Assembly: GCF_001581925.1 (NCBI RefSeq)
Contig: NZ_LQZA01000002.1
Location: 1 to 64,000, forward strand
DNA from: Ferrovum sp. PN-J185
Lineage (GTDB): Bacteria > Pseudomonadota > Gammaproteobacteria > Burkholderiales > Ferrovaceae
Direction: 5' to 3'
Length of the DNA: 64,000 nucleotides
Shown: positions 27,280 to 35,912 of the stretch, piece by piece
Position numbering within the stretch: the stretch's first letter is position 1
Layout: each line of letters opens with the position of its first letter
Program-made: the position numbers and the translations under genes
The notes under the pieces: model-generated
Database searches by the model: none
What the model was told of the DNA's origin: nothing
The model's input: the letters and a program-made list of their open reading frames with translations, nothing else

Positions 27280-27558
27280 TTAATGGTAATCCACAATTTC
27301 AACCTCTCGTACAGGACCCGGTGACCCTGTTGAGCAGATGCGCCACTGATTATTGATCCTGATGCTGTACTACCCAGCGCGATCACAGTGTAGTGTTTCC
27401 AATCGACTACCCGGTGGCAAACGCAGAAAATGCTCGTTTGCTGCAGCGTTTAATTGTGCTAGTTTACGCGTGGTGACGTTGTGTATATTGGCAGACCGAG
27501 CGACGCATTTCTCTTCAAAATGCGCTTGGGTTTCGGCGCATGTAAAACTAATAACCGT
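27280..27558 (-). pseudogene. HigB-type toxin with internal TAG and no standard start
   Basis: The minus-strand frame reads VISFTCAETQAHFEEKCVARS, RKLAQLNAAANEHFLRLPPGSRLETLHCDRAG, TAG (27372-27370), YSIRINNQWRIC, and ends EVEIVDYH before TAA at 27280. Intact relatives have Gln in GDRxGQ(H/Y)SIRIN, so CAG to TAG explains the stop. The codon in the start position is ACG (27558-27556), a possible second lesion. It directly precedes the intact higA. The C-terminal end matches HigB perfectly in pattern, so the identification is secure despite the lesions. Confidence 0.85.
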
Positions 27559-27671
27559 ATGAGAGATAGTAACGCTTTATGTAAATAACGTTAAGCGTGA
27601 CTAAGTTACCAAGAATCAGTATCAGGTGCTCTATGGGAAGGTTGGTCAGTGTTTGCCTATATGAAGCGAGA

Positions 27672-27694
27672 TGCTATATACTTGTGCTATATAC
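27672..27694. promoter_or_regulatory. Direct repeat before vapB, probable operator
   Basis: TGCTATATAC occurs at 27672-27681 and again at 27685-27694, 13 bp apart and just upstream of the vapB ribosome-binding site (AGGAG). The TATATA cores may also serve as a -10 box. Confidence 0.5.
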
Positions 27695-27707
27695 ACAGGA
27701 GTAAGAG

Positions 27708-27947
27708 ATGACAATAGCGATTACAACGGTGTTTACCAATAACCGAAGCCAGGCAGTCAGGCTCCCTGCTGAGGCGCGTTTACCTGATGAGGTGAAAAGG
27801 GTAATCGTACGCATTCGAGGTCGTGAACGCATCATTACGCCGATTGAAAACACCTGGGATAACTTTTTCTTAAGTGGCCCAGCGGTAACGGATGACTTTA
27901 TGAATGAGCGCGGAGTACAAAAATCAGTTGAGAGAGAAAGCCTGTAA
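27708..27947 (+). CDS. vapB: VapB-type antitoxin
   Basis: The 79-residue protein reads TTVFTNNRSQAVRLPAEARLPDEVKRVIVRIRGRERIITPIENTWDNFF, an AbrB/MazE-like VapB with the SQAVRLP signature, and a C-terminal toxin-binding stretch. AGGAG lies before ATG 27708. Its last base overlaps the vapC start (TAATG). Confidence 0.93.
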   Translation: MTIAITTVFTNNRSQAVRLPAEARLPDEVKRVIVRIRGRERIITPIENTWDNFFLSGPAVTDDFMNERGVQKSVERESL

Positions 27948-28348
27948 TGCTCAAGTTTTTGCTCGATACCAATATTGTCATTTATGTTCTAAAACGCAGA
28001 CCCAAGGAAATGTTAGATATTTTTAATACAAATGTCAGTCGCATGGCAATTTCTAGCATTACTTTATCTGAGTTGATTTATGGCTCAGAAAAAAGTCAAA
28101 ATGTGGACAAAAATTTAGAGGCGATCGAAGAGTTTATTAGTCATCTTGACGTGCTCCCCTATGACGCCAAGGCATCGCAACACTATGGTCAAATTAAAGC
28201 AGCCCTAGAAAAAAAAGGCAAAATCATTGGTGAGAATGATATTCATATTGCAGCCCATGCTATTAGCCAGGGCTTGATTCTAGTTACCAATAACTTGAGA
28301 GAGTTTAAGAGGGTTCCCAATTTAGCGTTGGAGAATTGGGTATCATAG
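27947..28348 (+). CDS. vapC: VapC PIN-domain ribonuclease toxin
   Basis: The 133-residue PIN protein carries the acidic metal-binding residues in FLLDTNIVIYVLK (Asp), SSITLSELIYG (Glu), GENDIHIAAHA (Asp) and LVTNNLREFKRV. VapC toxins cleave tRNA or rRNA. All residues needed look present and the length is typical, so this pair should be active. It ends in TAG. Confidence 0.94.
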   Translation: MLKFLLDTNIVIYVLKRRPKEMLDIFNTNVSRMAISSITLSELIYGSEKSQNVDKNLEAIEEFISHLDVLPYDAKASQHYGQIKAALEKKGKIIGENDIHIAAHAISQGLILVTNNLREFKRVPNLALENWVS

Positions 28349-28673
28349 TTGAAGATAATTATGAAAATGGAACAAGCTCAGTATTTGTTTTATGAACTTT
28401 TAAAAAAATAGACGGCTTATCACAAGGCAGATATTGAACTTTGATCAAGAGTGAATGAAGCATTGACTAATGTTGCCAATAGCGACGTTACCTATGCAAA
28501 TCCTGGAGTATTGATTATGCTTGAGTCAATGGAGGGATCAAGAAAAAGACCTCAAGAAAAAAATAGAGAGCTTATGCGTTAAATGGCATTATCAGGCTGA
28601 ATACCCATAAAATACAGGTCTTATGATAGTAAGACTGATAATGCCGCACAGCGGGCCTAAATAAGTTTCTTAA
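28349..28673. other. Gene-free stretch with a nested inverted repeat
   Basis: No intact gene was recognised. A run near 28450-28580 (RVNEALTNVANSDVTYANPG, then EKNRELMR) could be the relic of a small gene, but no family was identified. An inverted repeat lies at 28585-28645. Confidence 0.35.
28585..28645. repeat. 11-bp perfect inverted repeat with inner hairpin
   Basis: GGCATTATCAG (28585-28595) pairs with CTGATAATGCC (28635-28645). Inside, GTCTTA and TAAGAC form a second stem. It could be a bidirectional terminator or a fold-back mini-element; no T-run follows. Confidence 0.5.
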
Positions 28674-29051
28674 CTATTCTTTCTTACCACCAGTAAAGGT
28701 AGAGTTGGATATAACTGTATTCCCACCTCTTCCTAATGGACCGCCATCACCCCCACTTACGCGAATGCCATGTCCTGGACCAGCTTCAACCTGAGCATTA
28801 TGAATATACAAGTCACCTCCGTTGTTATCGCCAGCCTTAAAATGCAAATGAAATTTTTGCTCGTATATAGGTGTTAGTGCACTGATGATCTCATCGGGAG
28901 ATGCATTAAAAGGAAGATGTAGAATGACTTCCTGCACCTCAGGACTCTCAAATTCCACTTGATTTGTAAGGAAGTAATCTCTCACATTAATTCCTAAATC
29001 AGTTAAATCTAACGCTAACTTTAGACCCTCTATAACTTGCAACCAATCCAT
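28674..29051 (-). CDS. Hypothetical protein with glycine-rich beta-helix-like C-terminus
   Basis: The 125-residue protein was not recognised. Residues 1-65 look helical and mixed (MDWLQVIEGLKLALDLTDLG, PEVQEVILHLPFNASPDEIISALTPIY). Residues ~75-125 are glycine- and asparagine-rich with short strands (GGDLYIHNAQVEAGPGHGI, GGNTVISNSTFTGG), like single turns of a right-handed beta-helix. No signal peptide is seen. It stands alone between vapBC and the TumE-type pair, on the strand of the latter. AAAGAAAA precedes the ATG. Function unknown. Confidence 0.6.
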   Translation of the reverse strand: MDWLQVIEGLKLALDLTDLGINVRDYFLTNQVEFESPEVQEVILHLPFNASPDEIISALTPIYEQKFHLHFKAGDNNGGDLYIHNAQVEAGPGHGIRVSGGDGGPLGRGGNTVISNSTFTGGKKE

Positions 29052-29114
29052 AATTTTCTTTCCAAGTTATCAATAAAAACATGAGTGCAAATTACTAAGC
29101 CATTTCAGAAGAAA

Positions 29115-29489
29115 TTAGCCTAAAGTCGCAATCATCTCTATTTTTGGCGCAACTGTTCTTACCAGTTTCTCAACTCCATGGCCAGGATTAGACCTCTTTT
29201 GCGAAACAAGTAATCCCAATTTCTCCAAGAGTCCAATGTCCTTAGTAATGGCAGAGCGTTCACGATGCAACTTGACCGTTAGTTGGGTAATCGTTTTAGG
29301 CTCATCCATCACCTCTAACATCAGGCGCCTACGCGCTTCTGAGAGGACCATGAACATCTCTTGAGGATCTTCAAATGAGAAAGTTGCTGACTTCTTAAAT
29401 GATTCACCACGATCTGCTTTTTGCGCAGCTTTGCGCGCGCGATCGAAAAAGCCCTCAACCTTATCAGTGCGAATAATTACTTTAGTCAT
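29115..29489 (-). CDS. Winged-helix antitoxin of a TumE-type pair
   Basis: The 124-residue protein contains a winged helix-turn-helix ([44 protein letters not shown]) of the type annotated as HVO_A0114-like DNA-binding protein, preceded by an FEDPQEMF segment. These genes pair with DUF6516/TumE toxins. Its ATG overlaps the toxin stop by 4 bp (ATGA), so translation is coupled. It should both neutralise the toxin and repress the operon. Confidence 0.75.
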   Translation of the reverse strand: MTKVIIRTDKVEGFFDRARKAAQKADRGESFKKSATFSFEDPQEMFMVLSEARRRLMLEVMDEPKTITQLTVKLHRERSAITKDIGLLEKLGLLVSQKRSNPGHGVEKLVRTVAPKIEMIATLG

Positions 29490-29827
29490 TTTTTCACCTT
29501 TTTTAATCCTTTAACGATGTGCTGCCACTCTTCTTGAAACTGTTCTAGAGTTTGCTCATAACTTTCAAATTCAACAGGGGCTACTTTGCCCATATAGTGC
29601 TTGTGGTGATAATCATGTGCATTATCAAACCCCAACACCCGCCCGTTATCTTTCTGACAAATCAGTGGATTGATATAAGCCAGGTTGTACCTTGTTACTA
29701 TCGTCTTACCGTCTTGAACATACCCCCAAACTTCGAAGCTTAAAATTCCGCCGCCCTTATTTGCCTTTAACTTAAATGTCTCCCTCTCCAACTGGGATTC
29801 GATCTTGGGTTTGGATTTTTTAGTCAT
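29486..29827 (-). CDS. TumE/DUF6516-family toxin
   Basis: From ATG 29827 the protein has 113 residues ([53 protein letters not shown]...[13 protein letters not shown]), matching the small TumE-like toxin family with its conserved RYNLAYI and HDxHHxH motif. An ATG at 29863 is in frame, but a TATACT box 7 bp before 29827 suggests a leaderless message starting there. Toxic mechanism is not visible in the sequence. Confidence 0.75.
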   Translation of the reverse strand: MTKKSKPKIESQLERETFKLKANKGGGILSFEVWGYVQDGKTIVTRYNLAYINPLICQKDNGRVLGFDNAHDYHHKHYMGKVAPVEFESYEQTLEQFQEEWQHIVKGLKKVKK

Positions 29828-30151
29828 TACGAATAGTATATCAGATATGCCCTGAAATTGCATACCTGAATTTTCGAAGGGTGCTACGTGGTATTAGCAT
29901 GCACAAAACCTATATCATAATGATATAAATAAATCCAAATATCTCTCAAATAATACTCACCCTACCCCAAATAAGTCGCTCAAAAATACCGATTAAATAG
30001 GATTAATTCACCATTATTCAAAAAAGTGATGGTCAACTTGCTAGATTTTTTGAGTGACTTTTTACACACTGATCTTGTGACTCATTCTCTTCAGTTATCT
30101 GAATTTTTACCTTTAAATGAGAATGAGTCCGTTTTGTGAAAATGAGTCAAT

Positions 30152-31087
30152 TTAATTCACCACTCTTCCTTCATTACCTGTTTGAGATTGATTAATGACC
30201 ATCTGCTCTTGATTAACGTTTGAGGAACCTAATTCCTCATCCACTTCTTCCATATTGATGGTTTGATGAATTCTACGATCAATCCACTGTTGATGAGCAC
30301 GAAGTTCTGCAAGTTTTTTAGAGAAAGCTGTCTCTAGAGTAAGGCTTGCTCGTTTCAAGTGACTGTCTTCCATGATGGCAATAATGCGAAGGTTTTGGAT
30401 TTGTCGTTTGGAATCGCGCAGCATCTCTTGATAATCTATGGCGATAAAGGCCTCTTCGACATGCTGCCTAAAAGATTCTAACCACTGAAGAAGACAATTT
30501 ATAACTCCGAAATAACCGTCATGAATTTGTCTTGCAATTAACTCTTCTGGCGTGTTTCCAATACTCTGAAAATTTTTATTCTTCTTTATTACGAAATAAT
30601 ATAGCGCTGGAAACTGTTCTTCTAAGGTCTCAATATCTGCTGGGATTAACTTTCTTTTAATTAGTAGTTGATTAGCGTAATTTAGACTTTTTGTATATTC
30701 CTCTTTAGAGAACTTTAAATAAGAATCCAAATTATTAATGACACTTACATTCCAATATTTGTGATATTTCTCAATATTTATTCTAAACTCTTCATCAGTA
30801 ATAGGTCTATTTATTAGCTGGTTTAAGTAACCTGTCTCGAAATTTTGAATTCGTTGCTTCTTCCAGAGAATGTTGACAATATCTTTAATAATGATTTCTG
30901 AGAGAGTGTCCTGAGGATTGTAAACATTCATGATTTGATCCTCAAAATCCTGATAATCCTGAACACTCTCCCCTTGAATAATTACTGAGGAACTGTAAAT
31001 ACCAGTTTTACTACTATTTCTGGATGCTTTTAATTTACCTGCCTCTGTTCTTGGGCCACCTGATCTTTTAGTAACGGGAATTGACAT
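30152..31087 (-). CDS. Hypothetical protein with GPRTxAGK...N-terminal motif
   Basis: The 311-residue protein begins TKRSGGPRTEAGKLKASRNSSKTGIYSSSVIIQGES, a short basic motif found at the start of many uncharacterised, mobile-element-associated proteins. The rest is mostly helical and charged, with likely coiled-coil segments (ASLTLETAFSKKLAELRAHQQWI). No catalytic motif is seen. AGGAG lies before ATG 31087. It lies 216 bp from a small HTH gene and near a tyrosine recombinase, consistent with mobile DNA. Confidence 0.6.
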   Translation of the reverse strand: MSIPVTKRSGGPRTEAGKLKASRNSSKTGIYSSSVIIQGESVQDYQDFEDQIMNVYNPQDTLSEIIIKDIVNILWKKQRIQNFETGYLNQLINRPITDEEFRINIEKYHKYWNVSVINNLDSYLKFSKEEYTKSLNYANQLLIKRKLIPADIETLEEQFPALYYFVIKKNKNFQSIGNTPEELIARQIHDGYFGVINCLLQWLESFRQHVEEAFIAIDYQEMLRDSKRQIQNLRIIAIMEDSHLKRASLTLETAFSKKLAELRAHQQWIDRRIHQTINMEEVDEELGSSNVNQEQMVINQSQTGNEGRVVN

Positions 31088-31302
31088 TTTTAGCTCCTAA
31101 TTGCCCCGTAAATCAAACAGTCTAAGATCAGGCCGGGTATTTACCTACTATCTGAGACTTACGGATAAAAAGTTATCCACACCTGTTTACTTGTACAGTA
31201 GTGTAAAAAAGATGTCAAACACCTATATAAATCAAGGATCTCCACGAAGCTGAATTTTAAATAATTAATGAATTTTAAGAAAAACTGAACAAAAATAAGA
31301 TG

Positions 31303-31551
31303 TTACTTAATCTTATAGTTGATAGATAAGCGTACTCCGGGGCGATCTTCTGGTGTACCAATAAACTCGATACCAGCACTCTCAAAGGCATTTTGTATAT
31401 TTGATAGAGACTTGATGTTTCCAACAGGAACACCTTGCATTAGCTCAAAGCGTTTTATAGTAGCCACACCAATACCTGATTTAGTTGCTAAATCATTTGA
31501 CGACCACCTCAAAAGCGCTCGTGCCGCCCTTATTTGATCACTTGTTATCAA
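31303..31551 (-). CDS. Small XRE-family DNA-binding protein
   Basis: The 82-residue protein reads ITSDQIRAARALLRWSSNDLATKSGIGVATIKRFELMQGVP, a complete helix-turn-helix of the XRE type, followed by a short C-terminus (FIGTPEDRPGVRLS). Only a TTG start (31551) is available. It is divergent from the recombinase gene, 38 bp away, and probably controls it. Confidence 0.8.
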   Translation of the reverse strand: MITSDQIRAARALLRWSSNDLATKSGIGVATIKRFELMQGVPVGNIKSLSNIQNAFESAGIEFIGTPEDRPGVRLSINYKIK

Positions 31552-31589
31552 TTCTAAAAGTATATATAATAATACAAATTGTATTATTT

Positions 31590-32492
31590 ATGGGATTTAA
31601 AGATATGAACAATGATACTGTAAAATATACTCTATTCCAAACAATTAATAAGATAGAAGGCGCATATGCTTACGCAACCATTAGAGCTTACAGAGCTGAT
31701 TTTTTAAAATTTATTGAGTTTTGCGACGCTCAACATGAAAATGCTCTACCAGCATCTAGTAACTCAGTTGCTCAATTCATTATTAAACTCACTAATGATA
31801 ATTTATGCTCTGCCAGTATTAGAAGAGCCGTTGCAGGACTCTCAGGCATTCATAGACTTAATCGATATCCTGACCCTACTAAAGATCCAGACGTAAATAT
31901 TGAGATGCGGCGTATGCACAGAAAACTTGGTCGCACTTCTAAACAAGCCTATGGAATAAATAAAAAAGAATTAACTTTAATGATTAAACAGCAAGACAAT
32001 TCACTTTATGAATTGAGAAACAAAGCGTTATTAGTTACTGCCTTCGACACACTGTGCAGAAGAAGTGAGTTATGTGATCTACGAATTGAGGATTTAAAAA
32101 TAAATAAAGATGGGACTGGATCAGTATTACTCAGAAAAAGTAAGATAGATCAGGAGAAACAGGGAAGCATTATTAATCTTAACAGAGAGACGATTACAAA
32201 TATTAAGAATTGGATTGGAAAAGCAAAAATTAATGAAGGCTACTTATTTAGAGGAATAAAAAAGAATGCTAAATTAAGAGAAAAACTATCGGTAGGGCAA
32301 ATTAATAGAATTTTTAAGAGAATTGCTCAGCAAGTAAAATTGGATGAAGGTAAAGTCAGAAATATTAGCGGGCATTCTTTTAGGGTGGGTGCTGCGAAGG
32401 AACTAGCCAAGAACAATTTAAGTTTCCCAAACTTAATGAATAAAGGAAGATGGACGAAAATAGATACCGTAATGAAATATATACAGAATTAA
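31590..32492 (+). CDS. Tyrosine recombinase / phage-type integrase
   Basis: From ATG 31590 the protein has 300 residues; the frame is open further upstream but into the divergent HTH gene. The N-terminal SAM-like domain (AYATIRAYRADFLKFIEFCDAQ) is followed by the catalytic domain with Arg in FDTLCRRSELCDLRIEDL, His-x-x-Arg in SGHSFRVGAAKEL, Trp in KGRWTKIDT and the terminal Tyr in VMKYIQN. It is complete and probably active. It marks the right end of the accessory region and abuts the polysaccharide cluster by 2 bp. Confidence 0.92.
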   Translation: MGFKDMNNDTVKYTLFQTINKIEGAYAYATIRAYRADFLKFIEFCDAQHENALPASSNSVAQFIIKLTNDNLCSASIRRAVAGLSGIHRLNRYPDPTKDPDVNIEMRRMHRKLGRTSKQAYGINKKELTLMIKQQDNSLYELRNKALLVTAFDTLCRRSELCDLRIEDLKINKDGTGSVLLRKSKIDQEKQGSIINLNRETITNIKNWIGKAKINEGYLFRGIKKNAKLREKLSVGQINRIFKRIAQQVKLDEGKVRNISGHSFRVGAAKELAKNNLSFPNLMNKGRWTKIDTVMKYIQN

Positions 32493-32493
32493 T

Positions 32494-33231
32494 TTAAGTA
32501 ATTTGTTTTTTAGGTAATCTAAAACTATGTTTTAAGAAATACAGCAGCAAACTCTTTAGGTGCCAGTAGAAGTGTCTTAAATTTTTATGACTTGCTCTTT
32601 GTGCATTATGGATTATGCTAACAGATGGACAACCTAAAACTTTATAGCCTTTTTTCCAAAGTCTTGTGCAAATGTCTGCATCTTCACAATACATATAATA
32701 ATCTTCATCAAAGCCGCCAACGTGTTGAAAAACTCTTGAAGGGAAAAGCATAAACAATCCAGATATCCAATCCGGTGTAACATCATTATCATTGTTATTA
32801 ATTTTATACATTACCGAGTTAGCTTTAAAAATACGTTTTACAATTCCAAATGGAGTCAAAAAACATCGTAAACTATCTTCTTCTATACCTTGGCTATTAA
32901 ACACTAATGGTCCTACTAATCCAATTGAAGGATCATGAAATTTTTCTAAAAGTTTTATAAAAATATCACTACTTATAATTACATCAGGATTTATAACACA
33001 AAAAAAATCTGATCTTGAAATATTAAAAGCAGAATTATGATTCGCACCGAAACCTTTAGGCTTATTATTTACGACCAGTCTTAATTTTGCCGAATAAAAT
33101 AAAGGAATACTTTCATTAATATTGATAGTCAGAATTACTTTATCAATTGAAGGAAGACTGACAAGATATTTTACTAAGTTAAAGGCCATTTCTCCATGAT
33201 TATGAGAAACAACTGAGACACAAACTTTCAT
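32494..33231 (-). CDS. Family 2 glycosyltransferase (WbbL-like)
   Basis: The 245-residue GT-A enzyme reads VCVSVVSHNHGEMAFNLVKYL, NKPKGFGANHNSAF, CVINPDVIIS (nucleotide-sugar Asp motif) and GLFMLFPSRVFQHVGGFDEDYYMYCEDADICTRLWKKGYK. The layout resembles WbbL-type rhamnosyltransferases acting on lipid-linked glycans at the cytoplasmic face. It is the last gene of the minus-strand cluster. Sugar specificity cannot be read from sequence. Confidence 0.85.
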   Translation of the reverse strand: MKVCVSVVSHNHGEMAFNLVKYLVSLPSIDKVILTININESIPLFYSAKLRLVVNNKPKGFGANHNSAFNISRSDFFCVINPDVIISSDIFIKLLEKFHDPSIGLVGPLVFNSQGIEEDSLRCFLTPFGIVKRIFKANSVMYKINNNDNDVTPDWISGLFMLFPSRVFQHVGGFDEDYYMYCEDADICTRLWKKGYKVLGCPSVSIIHNAQRASHKNLRHFYWHLKSLLLYFLKHSFRLPKKQIT

Positions 33232-33332
33232 TATTTAATTTGTATAGGTATAAATTTTTTTATATGAAATTATAAGTTCAATTATTCATTATAGATTTTT
33301 ATTAAAGTTAATTAGCTAAAAGTATTAAATAC

Positions 33333-34256
33333 TTACTTAAGCCAAGCTGGCTTTCCCATTTTAAACCGGAAAGCATCTACTATTCCGTATAATATCATTT
33401 TTAATCTATAAACTTTTCGATCCCCAAAGATTATGTAAAGCATTAGACGAACAGGTAATTTTAAAATATTCGGATACCGCCATGTTATAGGTAAGCTTTT
33501 ATCTTTTAAAAGTACTAAAGAGTTTCTAACTGCAAAATAGTTTCTAATTGGGTCGTGAAGAGGAATACGTCTGCCGAAAATACTAATTACCTTATCGCCT
33601 AACGAATGACTCATTTTAGCGTCAAATATTCCATAAATTAACCAACCTAACCTTTTGGCTCTAAGACCCCATTCAATATCAATATAATCAATAAATAAAT
33701 CAGAACGCATGTCGCCAACACACTCTATTGCTGATAACGAAATTAAACTACCTGAAGCAATTAAATAATCAACACGTACCTCATTAATACCATCTATATA
33801 AGGTACTCTATAAATCCCAAAGCCTTTTAATCTTACAAAGTCTACAGGATTATCTAAAGCTAAATCTTTATAGTTCGGTCCAACTGCAGCTAAATATAAA
33901 TTTTTTTTAGATAGTTTATTCCAAGACTTTACAAGTTGTTTAACCATGTTTTCTGCAGGCAAACTATCTTGATCCATTAATAAGATATGGGAAAAATTAT
34001 TATTTTTTGCGTACTTAATTCCCACATTTTGTGCTGCTGAAAGACCAATATTTTCTTTTAAAAAAACAATATCAAGTCTACTAAATGTATTAACAATTTT
34101 TTTGATATTAATTATTTCGTTTTCATCTGATCCATTATCCACAATAATTGAAGTCAAAGAAAATTCTTTACTAACTTTTTGCAAATTTTGTAATTGTCTA
34201 GTTAAGTTGTTACAGTCAGGATGAAAAGTAACGGTTATTGTTAGGATTTTTATAAT
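33333..34256 (-). CDS. Family 2 glycosyltransferase with apparent ATT start
   Basis: The GT-A fold includes IKILTITVTFHPD at the N-terminus, then SIIVDNGSDENE, LKENIGLSAAQNVGI, LLMDQDSLPAENM and DYIDIEWGLRAKRLGW, like rhamnosyltransferases. The first in-frame standard start is TTG 34184, which removes the first beta strand and part of the nucleotide site. ATT at 34256-34254 has AAGAGGA just upstream and gives a complete 307-residue enzyme (MIKILTITV...). ATT is therefore the likely initiator, or the gene has lost an ATG. Confidence 0.8.
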   Translation of the reverse strand: MIKILTITVTFHPDCNNLTRQLQNLQKVSKEFSLTSIIVDNGSDENEIINIKKIVNTFSRLDIVFLKENIGLSAAQNVGIKYAKNNNFSHILLMDQDSLPAENMVKQLVKSWNKLSKKNLYLAAVGPNYKDLALDNPVDFVRLKGFGIYRVPYIDGINEVRVDYLIASGSLISLSAIECVGDMRSDLFIDYIDIEWGLRAKRLGWLIYGIFDAKMSHSLGDKVISIFGRRIPLHDPIRNYFAVRNSLVLLKDKSLPITWRYPNILKLPVRLMLYIIFGDRKVYRLKMILYGIVDAFRFKMGKPAWLK

Positions 34257-34283
34257 GTTCCTCTTAATTACCTGCGAAAAATA

Positions 34284-35645
34284 CTAATTACTATGAGATT
34301 TTCTAACAATACTAGAAAAAACTTTAGAAACAAATTTTTTCATACCATAACTATTATAAAAACTAATAGATTTCTTAACCAAAAAAAATATATTAATAAT
34401 TTTCTTTGATCTAAAGTATTTATCATTTAGAGAAAGCTTCTTATCAACCTTAGGGCTAGATAATAACTCAAACATAACCTTTGAAGATTTCGACCATTTA
34501 AAATTTGAGGAAGTTAATTTAAGATTAACAACGCATTCATTATATATTTTTTGTTCATTATATAAAATTGAGATTTTAGACACCCAGTCGTTTACATCAT
34601 TATAATTTGTAGTAAATCCATATCCTTTGTCTTGTATTATTGAAGAAAAATAATCACCTTTAGTACTTATAATTGGAATTTCACACCAAATATAATCAAG
34701 TATCCGTGTTCTGAATGCGTAACGAGTCTCAACTGATTCATGATGAGCACTCACTGCAATATTTGCATCCCTTAGATACAAATCACGTTTTTCATATTCA
34801 ACCCAATCGAAATTAAAATAAACTAATTTATTTAAAATATTTAATTTTTTTGCCAAATTAATACAGTCGCTAACTATTTGATGTTGACTAATTTCAGAAT
34901 TTGGATGCTTTACACCCAAAAAAATTAAATGTATTTTAATGTTTTGCTCATAAAGTCTTTGTACCGCCAAAATAATTGTTTGAGGATCAAACCAATCATA
35001 AATCCCTCCCCCCCAAATCATTATAAAATCATTATCTTTTAATTGAAATTTTTTCCTTAATGACCCATTGAATTTTTCTACCGGGTTTCTCTCAGGTGAA
35101 CCAAAGGGTAAGATTTTAATTAAATCATTAATTTTTATTGTTTCATTGTTTATATTTTTCTTTGGCATTATGTTATTTGTTGCTGCCAACCAGCCAATCC
35201 AAAAATCTCTTTGCCTCTCTGACGCACAAATATAATAGTCTGCAAATTTTAATAAATAAGTTTGAGAATTAATTATTGAATTCGTTACTTCCAATCTGTT
35301 TTTAACATTTTGTAAATTGAATGATTGAATATACTCAAGCAAAACTGGACAGTACATATCTGCAATAATTATTGCATTAGTACTTAACAACTGAGGACAT
35401 CTTTCTAATCCAAATCCTTGTATGAATATATAATCTGCTAACTCAATTTCGTTAAAGAAATCTTCCGTTCCTTCTTCTACAAGATAAAAATCCATTTCAT
35501 AACATGGGTCTATCTTTGGTACAGAAATTATTACGCTCCCCCAATTGGCTGCAAGTTTAGCTAATTCAAGTGATCTTATTGCAGTTCCAGACATTCGTTT
35601 AGTTAAAGTTTCATTTGAAATTATTAAAACTCTTGAATTTTTCAT
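34284..35645 (-). CDS. Glycosyltransferase, GT-B fold
   Basis: From ATG 35645 the protein has 453 residues. It starts MKNSRVLIISNETLTKRMSGTAIRSLELAKLAANWG, a GT-B N-terminal domain, and has the donor-binding half with IWGGGIYDWFDPQTIILAVQRL, RDANIAVSAHHESVETRYAFRTRILDYIWCEIPIISTKG. This resembles GT4-like transferases. A TTG at 35663 is less likely. It stops 28 bp before the ATT of the next gene. Sugar and linkage are unknown. Confidence 0.8.
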   Translation of the reverse strand: MKNSRVLIISNETLTKRMSGTAIRSLELAKLAANWGSVIISVPKIDPCYEMDFYLVEEGTEDFFNEIELADYIFIQGFGLERCPQLLSTNAIIIADMYCPVLLEYIQSFNLQNVKNRLEVTNSIINSQTYLLKFADYYICASERQRDFWIGWLAATNNIMPKKNINNETIKINDLIKILPFGSPERNPVEKFNGSLRKKFQLKDNDFIMIWGGGIYDWFDPQTIILAVQRLYEQNIKIHLIFLGVKHPNSEISQHQIVSDCINLAKKLNILNKLVYFNFDWVEYEKRDLYLRDANIAVSAHHESVETRYAFRTRILDYIWCEIPIISTKGDYFSSIIQDKGYGFTTNYNDVNDWVSKISILYNEQKIYNECVVNLKLTSSNFKWSKSSKVMFELLSSPKVDKKLSLNDKYFRSKKIINIFFLVKKSISFYNSYGMKKFVSKVFSSIVRKSHSN

Positions 35646-35912
35646 AAGATTTTCTTGTAACAAACTAAGTTAAACCCGCATTGGTCTCAAGCAGAAAATT
35701 TTGACTTTACTTACTTAACAGCTTAGTAATAAAAACTCATCTCATATTTTTTTAAAAATATAATTAACTATGAAGTTAATTACTAATGTTGCTCTATAGT
35801 AAATATATTTTTTATTTAATTAGAACTAATTTTACTATTTTAAAAAACATCTTTAAAATTAATCAGTATTGACCTAGGGTTTATTTTCATATTGGTGTTT
35901 CAAATATAAATA

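Noticed and set aside
20426-32492. Integrated island using tRNA-Thr as attachment site for the tyrosine recombinase
   Set aside because: No copy of the tRNA 3' end was found near the recombinase, and core genes (mscL, EI24) lie inside the interval.
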